Positions 40,235-49,900 of a DNA stretch of 64,000 nt are shown one piece after another. Numbering within the stretch: the first letter of the stretch is position 1; each line of letters begins with the position of its first letter. The stretch is from assembly GCA_035444285.1 (NCBI GenBank), contig DAOMOK010000009.1:186001-250000 (forward strand), given 5' to 3'. The DNA comes from CAADGU01 sp035444285. Its GTDB lineage: Bacteria > Chloroflexota > Anaerolineae > Promineifilales > Promineifilaceae. The position numbers and the translations under genes are program-made. The notes beneath the pieces are model-generated. The model was given only the letters and a program-made list of their open reading frames with translations, searched no databases and was not told where the DNA came from.

Positions 40235-40300
40235 ATTAGAGATTGGAGATTGGAAATTAGAGATTGGAGATTGCCAGCAATCTCCAATCTCTAATCTCTA
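40235..40300. repeat. Inverted tandem repeat tract (GAGATTGGA / TCCAATCTC)
   Basis: TTAGAGATTGGAGATTGG units on the left oppose CAATCTCCAATCTCTAATC on the right. It occupies the leader of the PucR gene, so no Shine-Dalgarno is seen there, and it lies close to the kinase gene 3' end. Confidence 0.8.
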
Positions 40301-42336
40301 CTATTATTCACCGGGAGACGAACAATAAAGGTAGCCCCTTCACCAGGTGCGCTAACCACATTAATCTCGCCGCCGTGTTGTTCAATGATACGATGGCTGG
40401 TAGCCAGGCCCAGGCCGGTACCTTTACCGGGGTCTTTGGTAGTATAAAACGGTTCAAAAATATGAGCCAATTCTGCTGCCGTCATCCCTTTGCCGTTGTC
40501 GCGGAACAAGACCTGCACGTAATGGGGGTCGGCCGTCAGCCGGGTGGTTATTTCGATCTGGCGGTTTTGGGACAACTGCTGCAGGGCGTCACGGGCATTA
40601 ATGATCAGGTTGAGCCAGACGCTCTTCAAATGCTCCCAACTGGCGACGATGCGGGGCAGGTCATCGGCCAGATTTTGTATCACCTGGGTGTCGGCCGTGA
40701 GAAGCTGATACTGCACCAGGGCCAATGTCTGGCGAATGGATTTGTTGATGTCATCAGGGGTGAAGTCGTATTGCTCTTGCCGGGCAAAGTCCAGCAGACC
40801 GCGCACAACTCGGGTGGCGCGTTCACCGGCCTGCTGTATCAGGTCTACCGACTCGTAATTTTCATCATCAGCGGGGATGGTCATTTTGAGGATTTCGGCG
40901 TTGGCGTTGATGGCGGTAAGGGGGTTGTTGATTTCGTGGGCGACGCCGGCAGCCAGTTGGCCGATGGCGGCCAGTTTGCCTGCCTGCAGCAAAGAGTTTT
41001 CCAGCCGCCGTTCTTCGGTGCGGTCTTGCCAGACGATGACGGCGCGGGCAGAACTGGCTTGTTTACCGGGGATGGGGTAAGCGTTGACATCCCATTCGCG
41101 GGGCAGGTGGTCTTCGCCTTTGTAGTTAACCGTCCAGTGGCAGGCTTCTTTTTCGCTGAGGGTGTGGGCGATGAGGCAGTGGGGGCAGGGGGTGACACGG
41201 CCGTAAAACGCCCGATAACATACCTGCCCTACCAATTCATCCAGGGTGGCGCTCATTTCATCACTCTTGCTTTTGTTCACTGCCACCAGTTCCCATTGAT
41301 CGTTGATGGTGTAAATGGGGTTGGGAATGCCATCAATAAGCGCCTGTAAGGTGTTGCGGTTTTCCAGCAGCTCTTGTTGGCGCTGGCGGATACGCTGGAA
41401 GAGCCAGGCGTTTTCCACCGCTTCGCTGACGGAACTGGCCAGCGAGTTAAAAATATCCAGGTCAAAGTCAGAAAAACGGCCGTCTAACTTGTTATAACCG
41501 CACATGACGCCCACAGCCCGCCCACGCACCAACAGAGGGGCCATGATGAGCGATTGCACGTCGTAGTTGGGTGGAGCGTCGGTGGTGGGCAGGTAACGGC
41601 CGTCGGTGGGTGCATGGTTCAGGAATACTGCCTTTTGTTCACTAAAAGCCAGTCCCATCAGGCCTTCATCGGTGGGGGTGGAGGGCAGCGCCGTCACCGG
41701 CGCTTCACCGTCCCGGTGGCGCAGGTTTTTATAACGTAGTTTGCCCCCCTCCAACAGCAGCACGGCGGCCAGCTCCACTTCCATCAAGGTGTGAATTCCG
41801 GCAACGGCCGTTTCAAGAATCTCCGCCTGTTCCAACTTAGCTGCCACTGTTTGCGCCAGGCGGTTCAAGCCGGCCAACTGCTGTCCCTGTCGCTGCAACT
41901 GCTTTTCCAACTGCTGCGTGCGCAAAATCGTTTTCACCCGCGCCAGCAATTCCTGGGGACGGTAGGGTTTGGTAATGTAATCATCAGCCCCGGCCGTAAG
42001 AGCTTCCACTTTTTCGCTGCTGCCTGCGGCGGCGGTCAGCAGCACCACACGTGTATAACGCAAGTCAGGATGCTCCCGAATCCACGTCAGCACATCCAAT
42101 CCAGACAAGTTAGGCATCCGCATATCCAGCAGCACCAGGTCAATTTCCGCCTGATTTTGTACGGTGGATTCTAAAAATGAAATGGCCTGTTCGCCATCGC
42201 TGGTAATAGAAACTTCAAAACCTTCTTTCTTGATCAAATAATCGGCCAGCGATTCAGCAATCTCCGGCTCATCATCCACAATGAGCAAATGGGAGGGTGT
42301 GGGTGTGTCTGGAGGGGGAGAAGTGGCGGGTAACAT
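40291..42336 (-). CDS. Response-regulator/GAF/PAS histidine kinase hybrid
   Basis: A 681-residue sensor kinase with an N-terminal receiver (about 1-135; HLLIVDDEPE, phospho-acceptor Asp in LLDMRMPN, and the KPYRPQELL closing Lys-Pro), then GAF (about 150-320, with the LMAPLLVRGRAVGVMCGYNKL core), PAS (about 330-450), and a HisKA with VAHEINNPL (His near 467) followed by HATPase (NLIINARDAL near 575, GKGMTAAELAHIF, GKGTGLGLAT). It likely phosphorylates another regulator while its own receiver modulates activity. An OmpR-type regulator lies directly upstream on the same strand, a plausible partner. No ribosome site precedes the ATG; the leader is repeat DNA. Confidence 0.93.
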   Translation of the reverse strand: MLPATSPPPDTPTPSHLLIVDDEPEIAESLADYLIKKEGFEVSITSDGEQAISFLESTVQNQAEIDLVLLDMRMPNLSGLDVLTWIREHPDLRYTRVVLLTAAAGSSEKVEALTAGADDYITKPYRPQELLARVKTILRTQQLEKQLQRQGQQLAGLNRLAQTVAAKLEQAEILETAVAGIHTLMEVELAAVLLLEGGKLRYKNLRHRDGEAPVTALPSTPTDEGLMGLAFSEQKAVFLNHAPTDGRYLPTTDAPPNYDVQSLIMAPLLVRGRAVGVMCGYNKLDGRFSDFDLDIFNSLASSVSEAVENAWLFQRIRQRQQELLENRNTLQALIDGIPNPIYTINDQWELVAVNKSKSDEMSATLDELVGQVCYRAFYGRVTPCPHCLIAHTLSEKEACHWTVNYKGEDHLPREWDVNAYPIPGKQASSARAVIVWQDRTEERRLENSLLQAGKLAAIGQLAAGVAHEINNPLTAINANAEILKMTIPADDENYESVDLIQQAGERATRVVRGLLDFARQEQYDFTPDDINKSIRQTLALVQYQLLTADTQVIQNLADDLPRIVASWEHLKSVWLNLIINARDALQQLSQNRQIEITTRLTADPHYVQVLFRDNGKGMTAAELAHIFEPFYTTKDPGKGTGLGLATSHRIIEQHGGEINVVSAPGEGATFIVRLPVNNSRD

Positions 42337-42338
42337 GG

Positions 42339-42426
42339 GGATTGGGAATTGGAGATTGGGAGATTAAAGATTGGGAGATTGGAGATTAACGCCCTGATCG
42401 GCAATCTCTCAATCTCCAATCTCTAA
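42339..42426. repeat. Tandem repeat tract (GGAGATTGG / CAATCTCC) between signalling genes
   Basis: Units ATTGGGAATTGGAGATTGGG, AGATTGGGAGATTGG and then CAATCTCTCAATCTCCAATC fill the 92-nt gap and form an imperfect hairpin. Both flanking genes lie on the minus strand. Confidence 0.8.
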
Positions 42427-42428
42427 GC

Positions 42429-43136
42429 CTATTCTGGCGTGGTCGTAAACGTATACCCATGCCCCTGTACAGTGAGAATGTAGCGCGGTTCGTTGGGTAC
42501 CGGTTCAATTTTTTCACGCAGGTTTTTGATATGGGCACGCACCAATTCTGGGCTGCCGGTGTCGCGGGGGTAATCCCACACATCTTGCAAGAGCTGCTGG
42601 CTGTTGAATACCTGGTCGGCATGGCTCATCAGGTGGTAGAGCAGGTCAAACTGCACATTGGTAAGCAGCGACACGCCGTGTGGGGTGGTCACTTTGAAGC
42701 TGCGGGTATCCAGGACTGCTTTGCCGGCGACCACTTCCACCGGCGGGGTGGCAACCTCGATTTTTGGGGTAATGCGGCGCATAATCGCCCGTACACGCAG
42801 TTGCAGCTCTTCCATGTTAAATGGTTTGCCCAGATAATCATCAGCGCCGGCGCGGAATCCCTCAATTTTGTCTTCATCTTTGGCTTTGGCGGTGAGGAAC
42901 AGCACCGGAATTTCTTTCAGCAACGGGTCGCCACGTATCTGACGGCATACCTGGTAACCGTCCATGCCGGGCATCATAATATCCAGAATAAACAGGTCGG
43001 GGGGGTGGCGGTGAGCCAGTTGTAAGCCTTCGGTGCCGCTGTTTGCCACCATGACGGTGTGATCATAGGTCTTCAAGACACGCTGCAAGGTGCGCGACAC
43101 CAGTTCATCGTCATCAATAACCAGGATGGTAGCCAT
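42429..43136 (-). CDS. OmpR/PhoB-family response regulator
   Basis: A 235-residue two-domain regulator starting MATILVIDDDELVSRTLQRV; the ATG at 43136 follows AGAGGAG, while a longer in-frame form lacks family similarity. The receiver domain shows DDD at positions 9-11 (ILVIDDDE), the phospho-Asp in LFILDIMMPGMDGYQ (near 54) and the K-P pair of ADDYLGKPFNMEEL. The C-terminal winged helix (about 130-232) carries LLTNVQFDLLYHLMSHADQVF and PRDTGSPELVRAHIKNLREKI, the DNA-recognition part. It heads the PucR/kinase cluster and probably forms a pair with the adjacent sensor kinase. A TATACT-like -10 is visible upstream on the minus strand near 43206. Confidence 0.95.
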   Translation of the reverse strand: MATILVIDDDELVSRTLQRVLKTYDHTVMVANSGTEGLQLAHRHPPDLFILDIMMPGMDGYQVCRQIRGDPLLKEIPVLFLTAKAKDEDKIEGFRAGADDYLGKPFNMEELQLRVRAIMRRITPKIEVATPPVEVVAGKAVLDTRSFKVTTPHGVSLLTNVQFDLLYHLMSHADQVFNSQQLLQDVWDYPRDTGSPELVRAHIKNLREKIEPVPNEPRYILTVQGHGYTFTTTPE

Positions 43137-43362
43137 TTGGAACTCCTCTGTGCTGATAAGTAGTGATAATAGGGTGCGGTTTGCTTTATGTGAACCTGCC
43201 TGCGTAGTATAACAGATTTTTTCAGATTGTGGGGCAAGGGAGATGACCATCAAACCACGTACTATTTGACCAATTCTCATCTTGTCTGCTTGATGTTACA
43301 CTATACGGACAACTTCGTAACCATCCCATGGTAGGTAACAGCAAATGTATTGGAGTAATGGT

Positions 43363-46300
43363 ATGTGGCGAAAATGGCGCGCCGGCAAAACAGGCCCAGG
43401 CCAGGGAGCGCCAGCTATCAATTTTTGGGAAGTTTTGAATAAGGTAGCCACCGCTTTACAACGGGCGGCTCATTCGGAAACGGCCGTGTATGATGCATTC
43501 CGGGAACAAATGACTGCCTTGCAGCTGCAAGGCAGCATTAACTGGTTTGACGACTCGTATACCACATTGACCATTGCGGCTGTGGTATTTCCCCCCCGCC
43601 TGATGCGCATTTTGCACCGATTTGAAAAGATGGCAGGGCAAACGGCCGTTGGTTTTGAACTACCTGTCTCTGTATTAGAAGCACAACGGGCCGTTATTGA
43701 AAGTGACACGGCCGTGTTTGTGCCAGACAACACCCCTTTGTTGGAAGAGTTAGCCACACAGAAAACACGGCCGTTTTTCAAGCAGTTTTTGGTCACATTC
43801 GGGGGGTTGGCCGGTGTGCTGGCCCCTTTGCACATAGATGGCCGGGTGAGGGGACTTTTATATCTGACAGACCAAAACATGACGGCAGATGATTGTACGG
43901 CCGTTACCGCCCTGGCAAATCACCTGTCCATTGCCATTGAAAACGCGCGCCTTCTGCAGCAAACACGAGCCAATGAAGAAAAGATGCGCCTCCTGACGGA
44001 AAACGTTCCTGGCGTTATTTACCAATGCGTTAACAACTACACCTTTGACATGTTGTACCTGAACGACGCCATTGAAACCCTGACCGGCTACCCCAAAGAG
44101 CAGTTCCTTCGCGGCGAAATCAGTTTTCGGGATCTCTATCACCCCGGTGACACATTTCTCATTCAACCTGAGCGGGAAGAACAGGCAAAGGACGGCATGT
44201 TTCACATCACCTATCGGCTGCGGCATCGTTCCGGCGTCTGGCGGTGGGTAGAAGAGTTTGGCAAAGGCGTCTACAATGAAGCGGGAAAGATGCTGTTTCT
44301 GGAAGGCAGCATAACCGACATTACCGAACGCAAGCAGTCGGAAATGGTGCAGTTGGCCCTTTACCGCATTGCCACTGTGGCCAATTCCGATCTCAGCCTG
44401 GAACAACTTTACCAGGCTATCCATGCCATTTTGGGCGACCTGATGGATGTGCGAAACTTTTTTATTGCGCTGGTAGTGGAACCATCCGGGTTAATTCACC
44501 TGCCCTACTTTGTAGACGAAGCAGACGAATATGATGGAGCGCCATTTGACGGCCGTGGCGGGCTGACGACTTACGTGATCGAAACCGAACAACCCCAACT
44601 ACTGTCTCGCCCAGAGCTAAGTGACCTGATAGCTCAAGAGCGGCTGCGCCTTATTGGCGCCATGCCGGAAGTATGGCTAGGCACACCGCTGCAAACACAG
44701 GGTCGGGTGTTTGGGGCGATTGTGGTGCAAAACTATCACGATGCGCAGGCTTATACGGACCGGGAAAAACAACTGCTCTTTTTTGTTTCGGGGCAGGTAG
44801 CCGCGGCCATTGACCGCAAGCGGTCTGAAGATCAACTACGGGCCATGGCTGCAGAAATTGTGAAACAGGCGCGGATTTTTGAGGAGGTGTTATCTACCAC
44901 GCCTGATCAATTTGTGGTATATGACCGCGACGGCCGTATCACCTTTGCCAGCCCATCCTTGTTGCAAGCGTTGCATCTGTCAGTGGTTGATATATCAGGC
45001 AAAACGATGGCCGAATTGGCGTTTTTGCCGCCACATATTATTGCCCAGATAGAACGGGACCGGGAAGAGATTTTCCGTAACGGCCAGCCCATCCAGGGGG
45101 AAGTGCAAATAGAAGGCAAATGGGGTGTGAGTGATGTCGAGTATATTTTGTCGCCGGTAAAAGACGAGGGGGGGACAGTGACGGCCGTTGTTTCCGCCGC
45201 CAGAGACATAACCCAACGCAACAAAACCAAAGCCGCCCTGCACCACGCCCAGAAAATGGAAAGCCTGGGCATTCTAGCCGGTGGTGTAGCCCATGACTTC
45301 AACAATCTCCTGGTTGGTATCATGTCCCAGACTTCCCTGGCTATTGCCAAATTACCCCCAGACAACCCGGCTGTGCCCCACATTCACAAAGCCATACAAA
45401 CCGCTGAACGAGCCGCCGGCCTCACCAAACAAATGCTGGCGTATTCCGGCCATGGGCAATTTACGGCCGTACCTATCAACTTGAATCATCTCATCCAGGA
45501 CAATCTCCATCTACTGCAAGTAGCCATCAGTTCCCACCTGCACATCCAACTCGATCTGGCGCCCACACTGCCCCTGATCGAAGGTGACCCCGGCCAGATT
45601 CAGCAGCTTCTGTTGAATCTGGGACTGAACAGCAGCGAGGCCATGGGCAGCCAGGATGGGGTAATCCGGCTGGCAACGGCCGTTCGCCCTATTAGCGCCG
45701 CTGACGAAGCTTACTGGCAAACCACCAACATGCCACTGCCGCCAGGCGATTATGTCTGCCTCACCATTGAAGACAACGGCGAGGGCATGAACGAGCAAAC
45801 CCTGTTACGTCTGTTTGAACCTTTTTTTACCACCCGGTTTACCGGGCGCGGGCTGGGGCTGGCAGCGGTGTTGGGCATTGTGCGCGGACACCAGGGTGGG
45901 CTGCGAGTGATGAGCGCCCCCGGCGCAGGGGCCACGTTTGAACTGCTATTTCCAATCAGTCAGGTGGGGTTGCGTACGGCCGTACTCCCGACCATCACGC
46001 CTGCATCCCCCGGCATGGTGCTGGTAGTAGACGATGAACCGGCCGTCTGTGATACGGTGGTTGATATTTTGGAGCTAGAGGACATTCAAACCATTACGGC
46101 CGTGGACGGCGCCAGCGGCATTGCCGCTTACCAGCAATATAGGGAGCATATAGGGCTGGTTTTATTAGACCTGACGTTACCTGATCTACGCGGTGAAGAA
46201 GTTTTCAACCATCTCAAAGCACTCGACCCTCACGTACAAGTCATTCTCTCCTCCGGTTATAACGAAATGGAAGCCTTGCGTGGTTTTAACGATGACCTGG

Positions 46301-46389
46301 TTGCCTTCCTGCAAAAACCATACTCCCTGGAAGACCTGGTGAAAATTGTCCGCCAACATTTACCCACCGCAACATCCAATCACCCATAA
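43363..46389 (+). CDS. Hybrid sensor histidine kinase (GAF-PAS-GAF-PAS-kinase-receiver)
   Basis: About 1008 residues. The start at 43363 puts GGAG 7 nt upstream; an ATG at 43345 would add six residues. Domains in order: GAF (about 25-205), PAS (210-330, ending GSITDITERKQSE), GAF (335-490), PAS (505-635), dimerisation/kinase with GGVAHDFNNLL (phospho-His near 641), HATPase (about 690-865; NLGLNSSEAMGSQ, DNGEGMNEQTLLRLF, GRGLGLAAVLGIV) and a C-terminal receiver (about 884-1004; VLVVDDEPAV, phospho-Asp in LVLLDLTLPDLRG, KPYSLEDLV). There is no membrane span, so it probably senses cytoplasmic cues and relays phosphate internally. It is transcribed divergently from the OmpR-type regulator gene. 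A terminator lies about 150 nt downstream. It has at least twelve ACGGCCGT copies, one of the densest genes here. Confidence 0.93.
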   Translation: MWRKWRAGKTGPGQGAPAINFWEVLNKVATALQRAAHSETAVYDAFREQMTALQLQGSINWFDDSYTTLTIAAVVFPPRLMRILHRFEKMAGQTAVGFELPVSVLEAQRAVIESDTAVFVPDNTPLLEELATQKTRPFFKQFLVTFGGLAGVLAPLHIDGRVRGLLYLTDQNMTADDCTAVTALANHLSIAIENARLLQQTRANEEKMRLLTENVPGVIYQCVNNYTFDMLYLNDAIETLTGYPKEQFLRGEISFRDLYHPGDTFLIQPEREEQAKDGMFHITYRLRHRSGVWRWVEEFGKGVYNEAGKMLFLEGSITDITERKQSEMVQLALYRIATVANSDLSLEQLYQAIHAILGDLMDVRNFFIALVVEPSGLIHLPYFVDEADEYDGAPFDGRGGLTTYVIETEQPQLLSRPELSDLIAQERLRLIGAMPEVWLGTPLQTQGRVFGAIVVQNYHDAQAYTDREKQLLFFVSGQVAAAIDRKRSEDQLRAMAAEIVKQARIFEEVLSTTPDQFVVYDRDGRITFASPSLLQALHLSVVDISGKTMAELAFLPPHIIAQIERDREEIFRNGQPIQGEVQIEGKWGVSDVEYILSPVKDEGGTVTAVVSAARDITQRNKTKAALHHAQKMESLGILAGGVAHDFNNLLVGIMSQTSLAIAKLPPDNPAVPHIHKAIQTAERAAGLTKQMLAYSGHGQFTAVPINLNHLIQDNLHLLQVAISSHLHIQLDLAPTLPLIEGDPGQIQQLLLNLGLNSSEAMGSQDGVIRLATAVRPISAADEAYWQTTNMPLPPGDYVCLTIEDNGEGMNEQTLLRLFEPFFTTRFTGRGLGLAAVLGIVRGHQGGLRVMSAPGAGATFELLFPISQVGLRTAVLPTITPASPGMVLVVDDEPAVCDTVVDILELEDIQTITAVDGASGIAAYQQYREHIGLVLLDLTLPDLRGEEVFNHLKALDPHVQVILSSGYNEMEALRGFNDDLVAFLQKPYSLEDLVKIVRQHLPTATSNHP

Positions 46390-46956
46390 CCGGCTCACCC
46401 ACCACCTGTACACTTTTGCCAAACGAGTACACACTTCTTTCTGTTAACTTAACCGATGAGAATCCCTTACTTATCTCCTATACTTTTCCATGACTTGTGC
46501 TGAAATGCGCGGTTCAGTGGGAAATAGTGGGAATCAAAGAGGGCAATGGTAAGCCATTGCCCTCTTTGGCATTCATCAAAGACAAAATAGCCAATTTTCC
46601 CCCCCTTTACTTCTGCAAATTTCATGCTATAGTGTTCACGCTACAGCAGCAGCGTAGCATTCACCCTGATGTGCAACTATCATTGCACCTGAGGAGCGGG
46701 GCACACCTCATGTGGGATTCGGGTATCTCACACTCCTCTATCACCACAGAGAAAATTCAGCACATTGTTTATTTACCATTTTCTGCCACCAACCTCAAAT
46801 ATCTATAAACCCCCATCTGAATAAATCAGTTAGTTTATTTGCCTTGTCTCTATTCTGTTGAAACCAGGGCGGGTACTTCACGGCATACGGACAAGAGGCG
46901 ACTAAGATTTTCTCGTCAAAAATAGTACAAAATTCAAAATAGGAGACCACATTAGT
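46390..46956. other. 567-nt intergenic region
   Basis: It holds a strong terminator hairpin (46536-46567) and otherwise only short weak inverted repeats (for example around 46640 and 46690). A possible 103-codon plus-strand frame (46497-46808) lacks family similarity and contains the terminator, so it is not called. No tRNA or riboswitch consensus is recognised. Confidence 0.6.
46536..46567. terminator. Bidirectional intrinsic terminator
   Basis: A perfect 14-bp stem (AAAGAGGGCAATGG at 46536-46549; CCATTGCCCTCTTT at 46554-46567) with loop TAAG. It is the first strong terminator after the hybrid kinase gene, 147 nt past its stop. Confidence 0.8.
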
Positions 46957-49900
46957 ATGAGAAAAAAAGCTTTATTGGGATTTATTGTGTTATGCCTGGC
47001 ACTCATTGTCAGTCTGACCAGCACCGCCGCCGCCCGGTCGGTGCAAATGGCTGATGATAACCAGCAAGACCCCACATCATCAGCCCAGCATCCAGGTGAT
47101 GTATCTTTTCTGACCGGCCCCAACACCGGTTCCCCCCTTGAAATCGTTCAATCTTATATAGCCAGCCACCGGGCTGCCATGGGCCTGAATGTGGCAGATC
47201 TGTCCGATGTGGTCATCACTGACCTATACACCGATGCAGATACCATGACGACCCACATCTACATGCGCCAACGCTATGATGGCAAAGAGGTCTTTAATGG
47301 CAACCTCAGCGCCCACGTGGCCCGAGATGGCGCCATTATCAACCTATACAGCGACTTCGTCGGCAACCTGGCTCAAGTGGTCAATACCCGCAGTGCGGTA
47401 TTGAGCGCCGAGCAGGCAGCGGTTGCCGCCATTGGCGCTGCCGACCTGAGTCAGGCGCAGCCGTTCACAGTGTTAAAAGCAGGCGATGGCCCAGATAGCC
47501 AGGTACTCTTAAGCGACGGCGGCGTGTCCGCTGCGCCTATCCCTGGTCGGCTGGTTTACTACCAGACCGAAACTGGCCTGCGGTTGGCCTGGGAACTGCA
47601 AGTAGAGACGCTGGATTTCCAACACTACTGGGTATTCCTGGTAGATGCCGTCAGTGGTGAATTGCTCGATCAGCTAGACCTCGTCATTCATGATCACTTT
47701 GGTGAGCGCGATCACTTCGGCGAGGCTGATGATCATGCCCATGATGAAACAAACGAAGTCAGCGAAGCAGCCAGCGCAATGGCGACCACCCCGGCGCAAA
47801 GCTCGCCGTCCGCCCCGCCCAATTCCTATGAAGTGTTCGCGATGCCCAGCGAGTACCCTGATGATGGGCCGCGCGTTATCATCAGCAACCCGGCTCATGC
47901 CGTGGCATCACCCTTCGGTTGGCACGATACCAACGGTGCAGCTGGGGCTGAGTTCACCATTACTCGTGGCAACAACGTCAGCGCCTACCAGGATCAGGAT
48001 GCCGATGGCACACCCGAAGCCGGTGAACAGCCGGATGGTGGGGCCACACTGGACTTCACCGGGGCGTTGGTGCCGCTGGACCTGACCCAGGACCCGCTGA
48101 ACTACGTGAACGCCGCCATCGTTAACCTGTTTTACTGGAATAACATCATCCACGATGTGTTCTATGTGCATGGGTTCACAGAACCTGCCGGCAACTTCCA
48201 GGTCAACAACTACGGCCGTGGCGGTTTAGGCAACGATGATGTCCGCGCTGAAGGGCAAGACGGCGGCGGCACGAACAACGCCAACTTCCTGACCCCCGCT
48301 GACGGTTCACGGCCACGGATGCAAATGTACCTGTGGACGCAGACCGCACCGCGCCGCGATGGCGACCTGGAGAACAGCATCATTGTCCATGAGTATGGTC
48401 ATGGCATCTCCAACCGCCTGACCGGTGGCCCCGCTAACGTGAGCTGCCTGGGCAATAGCGAGCAAATGGGTGAAGGGTGGAGCGACTGGCTGGCGCTGGC
48501 GCTAACGGCCAAGTCCACCGACACTGGCCCCACCTCACGAGGTATTGGCACCTACGTCTTGGGGCAACCGGTAACCGGACAAGGTATCCGGCCTGCGCCT
48601 TACTCCACCGACTTTGGCCTCAACAATTACACCTATGCCAACCTCCCCGGTATGGCCATCCCCCACGGCGTAGGTTTCGTCTGGGCCACCATGACCTGGG
48701 ATATGTACTGGGCGCTGGTTGACAACCATGGCTTTAACCCCGATTTCTACGGAGACTGGAACACCGGCGGCAATAACCTGGCCATCCGGCTGATAATGGA
48801 TGGGATGAAGTTGCAACCCTGCAACCCAGGTTTTGTAGACGGCCGTAATGCCATCCTGCAAGCAGACGTAAACCTGACCGGTGGCGCGAACCAGTGTGCT
48901 ATCTGGGGCGCATTTGCCGACCGTGGGCTGGGCTTTAGCGCCAGCCAGGGCAGCAGCAGCAGCAGCGACGATGGCACACCCGCCTTTGACATCCCCCCCA
49001 GCTGCAATTTCCTCAGCGCCACACCAACCACGCAGAGCATCTGTACTGGTGATAACGCCATCTATGACGTTACCATTGGCGCGGCTTTCATCTCTGGCGT
49101 GACGATGAGCGCCGCCGGCCATCCGGCCGGAACCACCGCGGTCTTCAGCCCCAATCCGGTCGTCACCGTTCCCGGCAATAGCACCCTCACCATAGGCAAC
49201 ACAGCCAGCGCTGCCCCTGGCAGCTACACCATCACCATTAACGGTAACGATGGCGTCACTTCTAGCGACCTGGATGTTGACTTAAACGTTGTAAATACGG
49301 CTCCAGGCGCGCCCACACTGGTTTCCCCGCCCAATGGCGCCAACGATGTGAGTACGGCCGTGCAGCTTAACTGGAACGCCATTCCCGCTGCCACCGGCTA
49401 TATTATAGAAGTGGCTACCGATGCCAACTTTACCAATATCATCCACAGCAACACCGTAGCCGGAACCAATGACACAGTAAATGGCCTATCCGCTAATACC
49501 CAGTATTTCTGGCGTGTGCAGGCAACTAACCCCTGCGGCGCGGGCAGCAGTTCAGCTATTTGGGCATTCGTCACTGGCCAGCAATTCTGCAACGACACGG
49601 CCGTTACTATTCCCTCAAGCGGTCCGGGTTCGCCCTACCCCTCCACCATAAATGTGAGCGGAATCAGCGGCTCTGTCACAGATGTTGACGTATCACTGGT
49701 CAGCCTGAGCCATACCTGGCCGGATGATATTGACATCCTGGTTGTTGGGCCACAAGGCCAGAACCTGATGATTCTATCTGATGCTGGCGGCTCGGCTGAT
49801 GTTAACAACATTGACATCACCTTCGATGATAGCGCCGCCGGGCCAGCGCCAGACAGCAGCCAGATAACCGCCGGCAGCTACCAACCGACCAACTACGAAG

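Noticed and set aside
40264..41349. 361-codon plus-strand open frame
   Set aside because: It lies antisense to the well-supported REC-GAF-PAS kinase gene and shows no family-like motifs; a shadow frame in GC-rich DNA.
46620..46760. Riboswitch before the M36 peptidase
   Set aside because: Only short inverted repeats are seen; no known consensus (TPP, cobalamin, c-di-GMP, glycine) could be matched.
46497..46808. 103-codon plus-strand frame in the 46.4-47.0 kb gap
   Set aside because: It spans a strong terminator hairpin, has no ribosome site and no recognisable motif.
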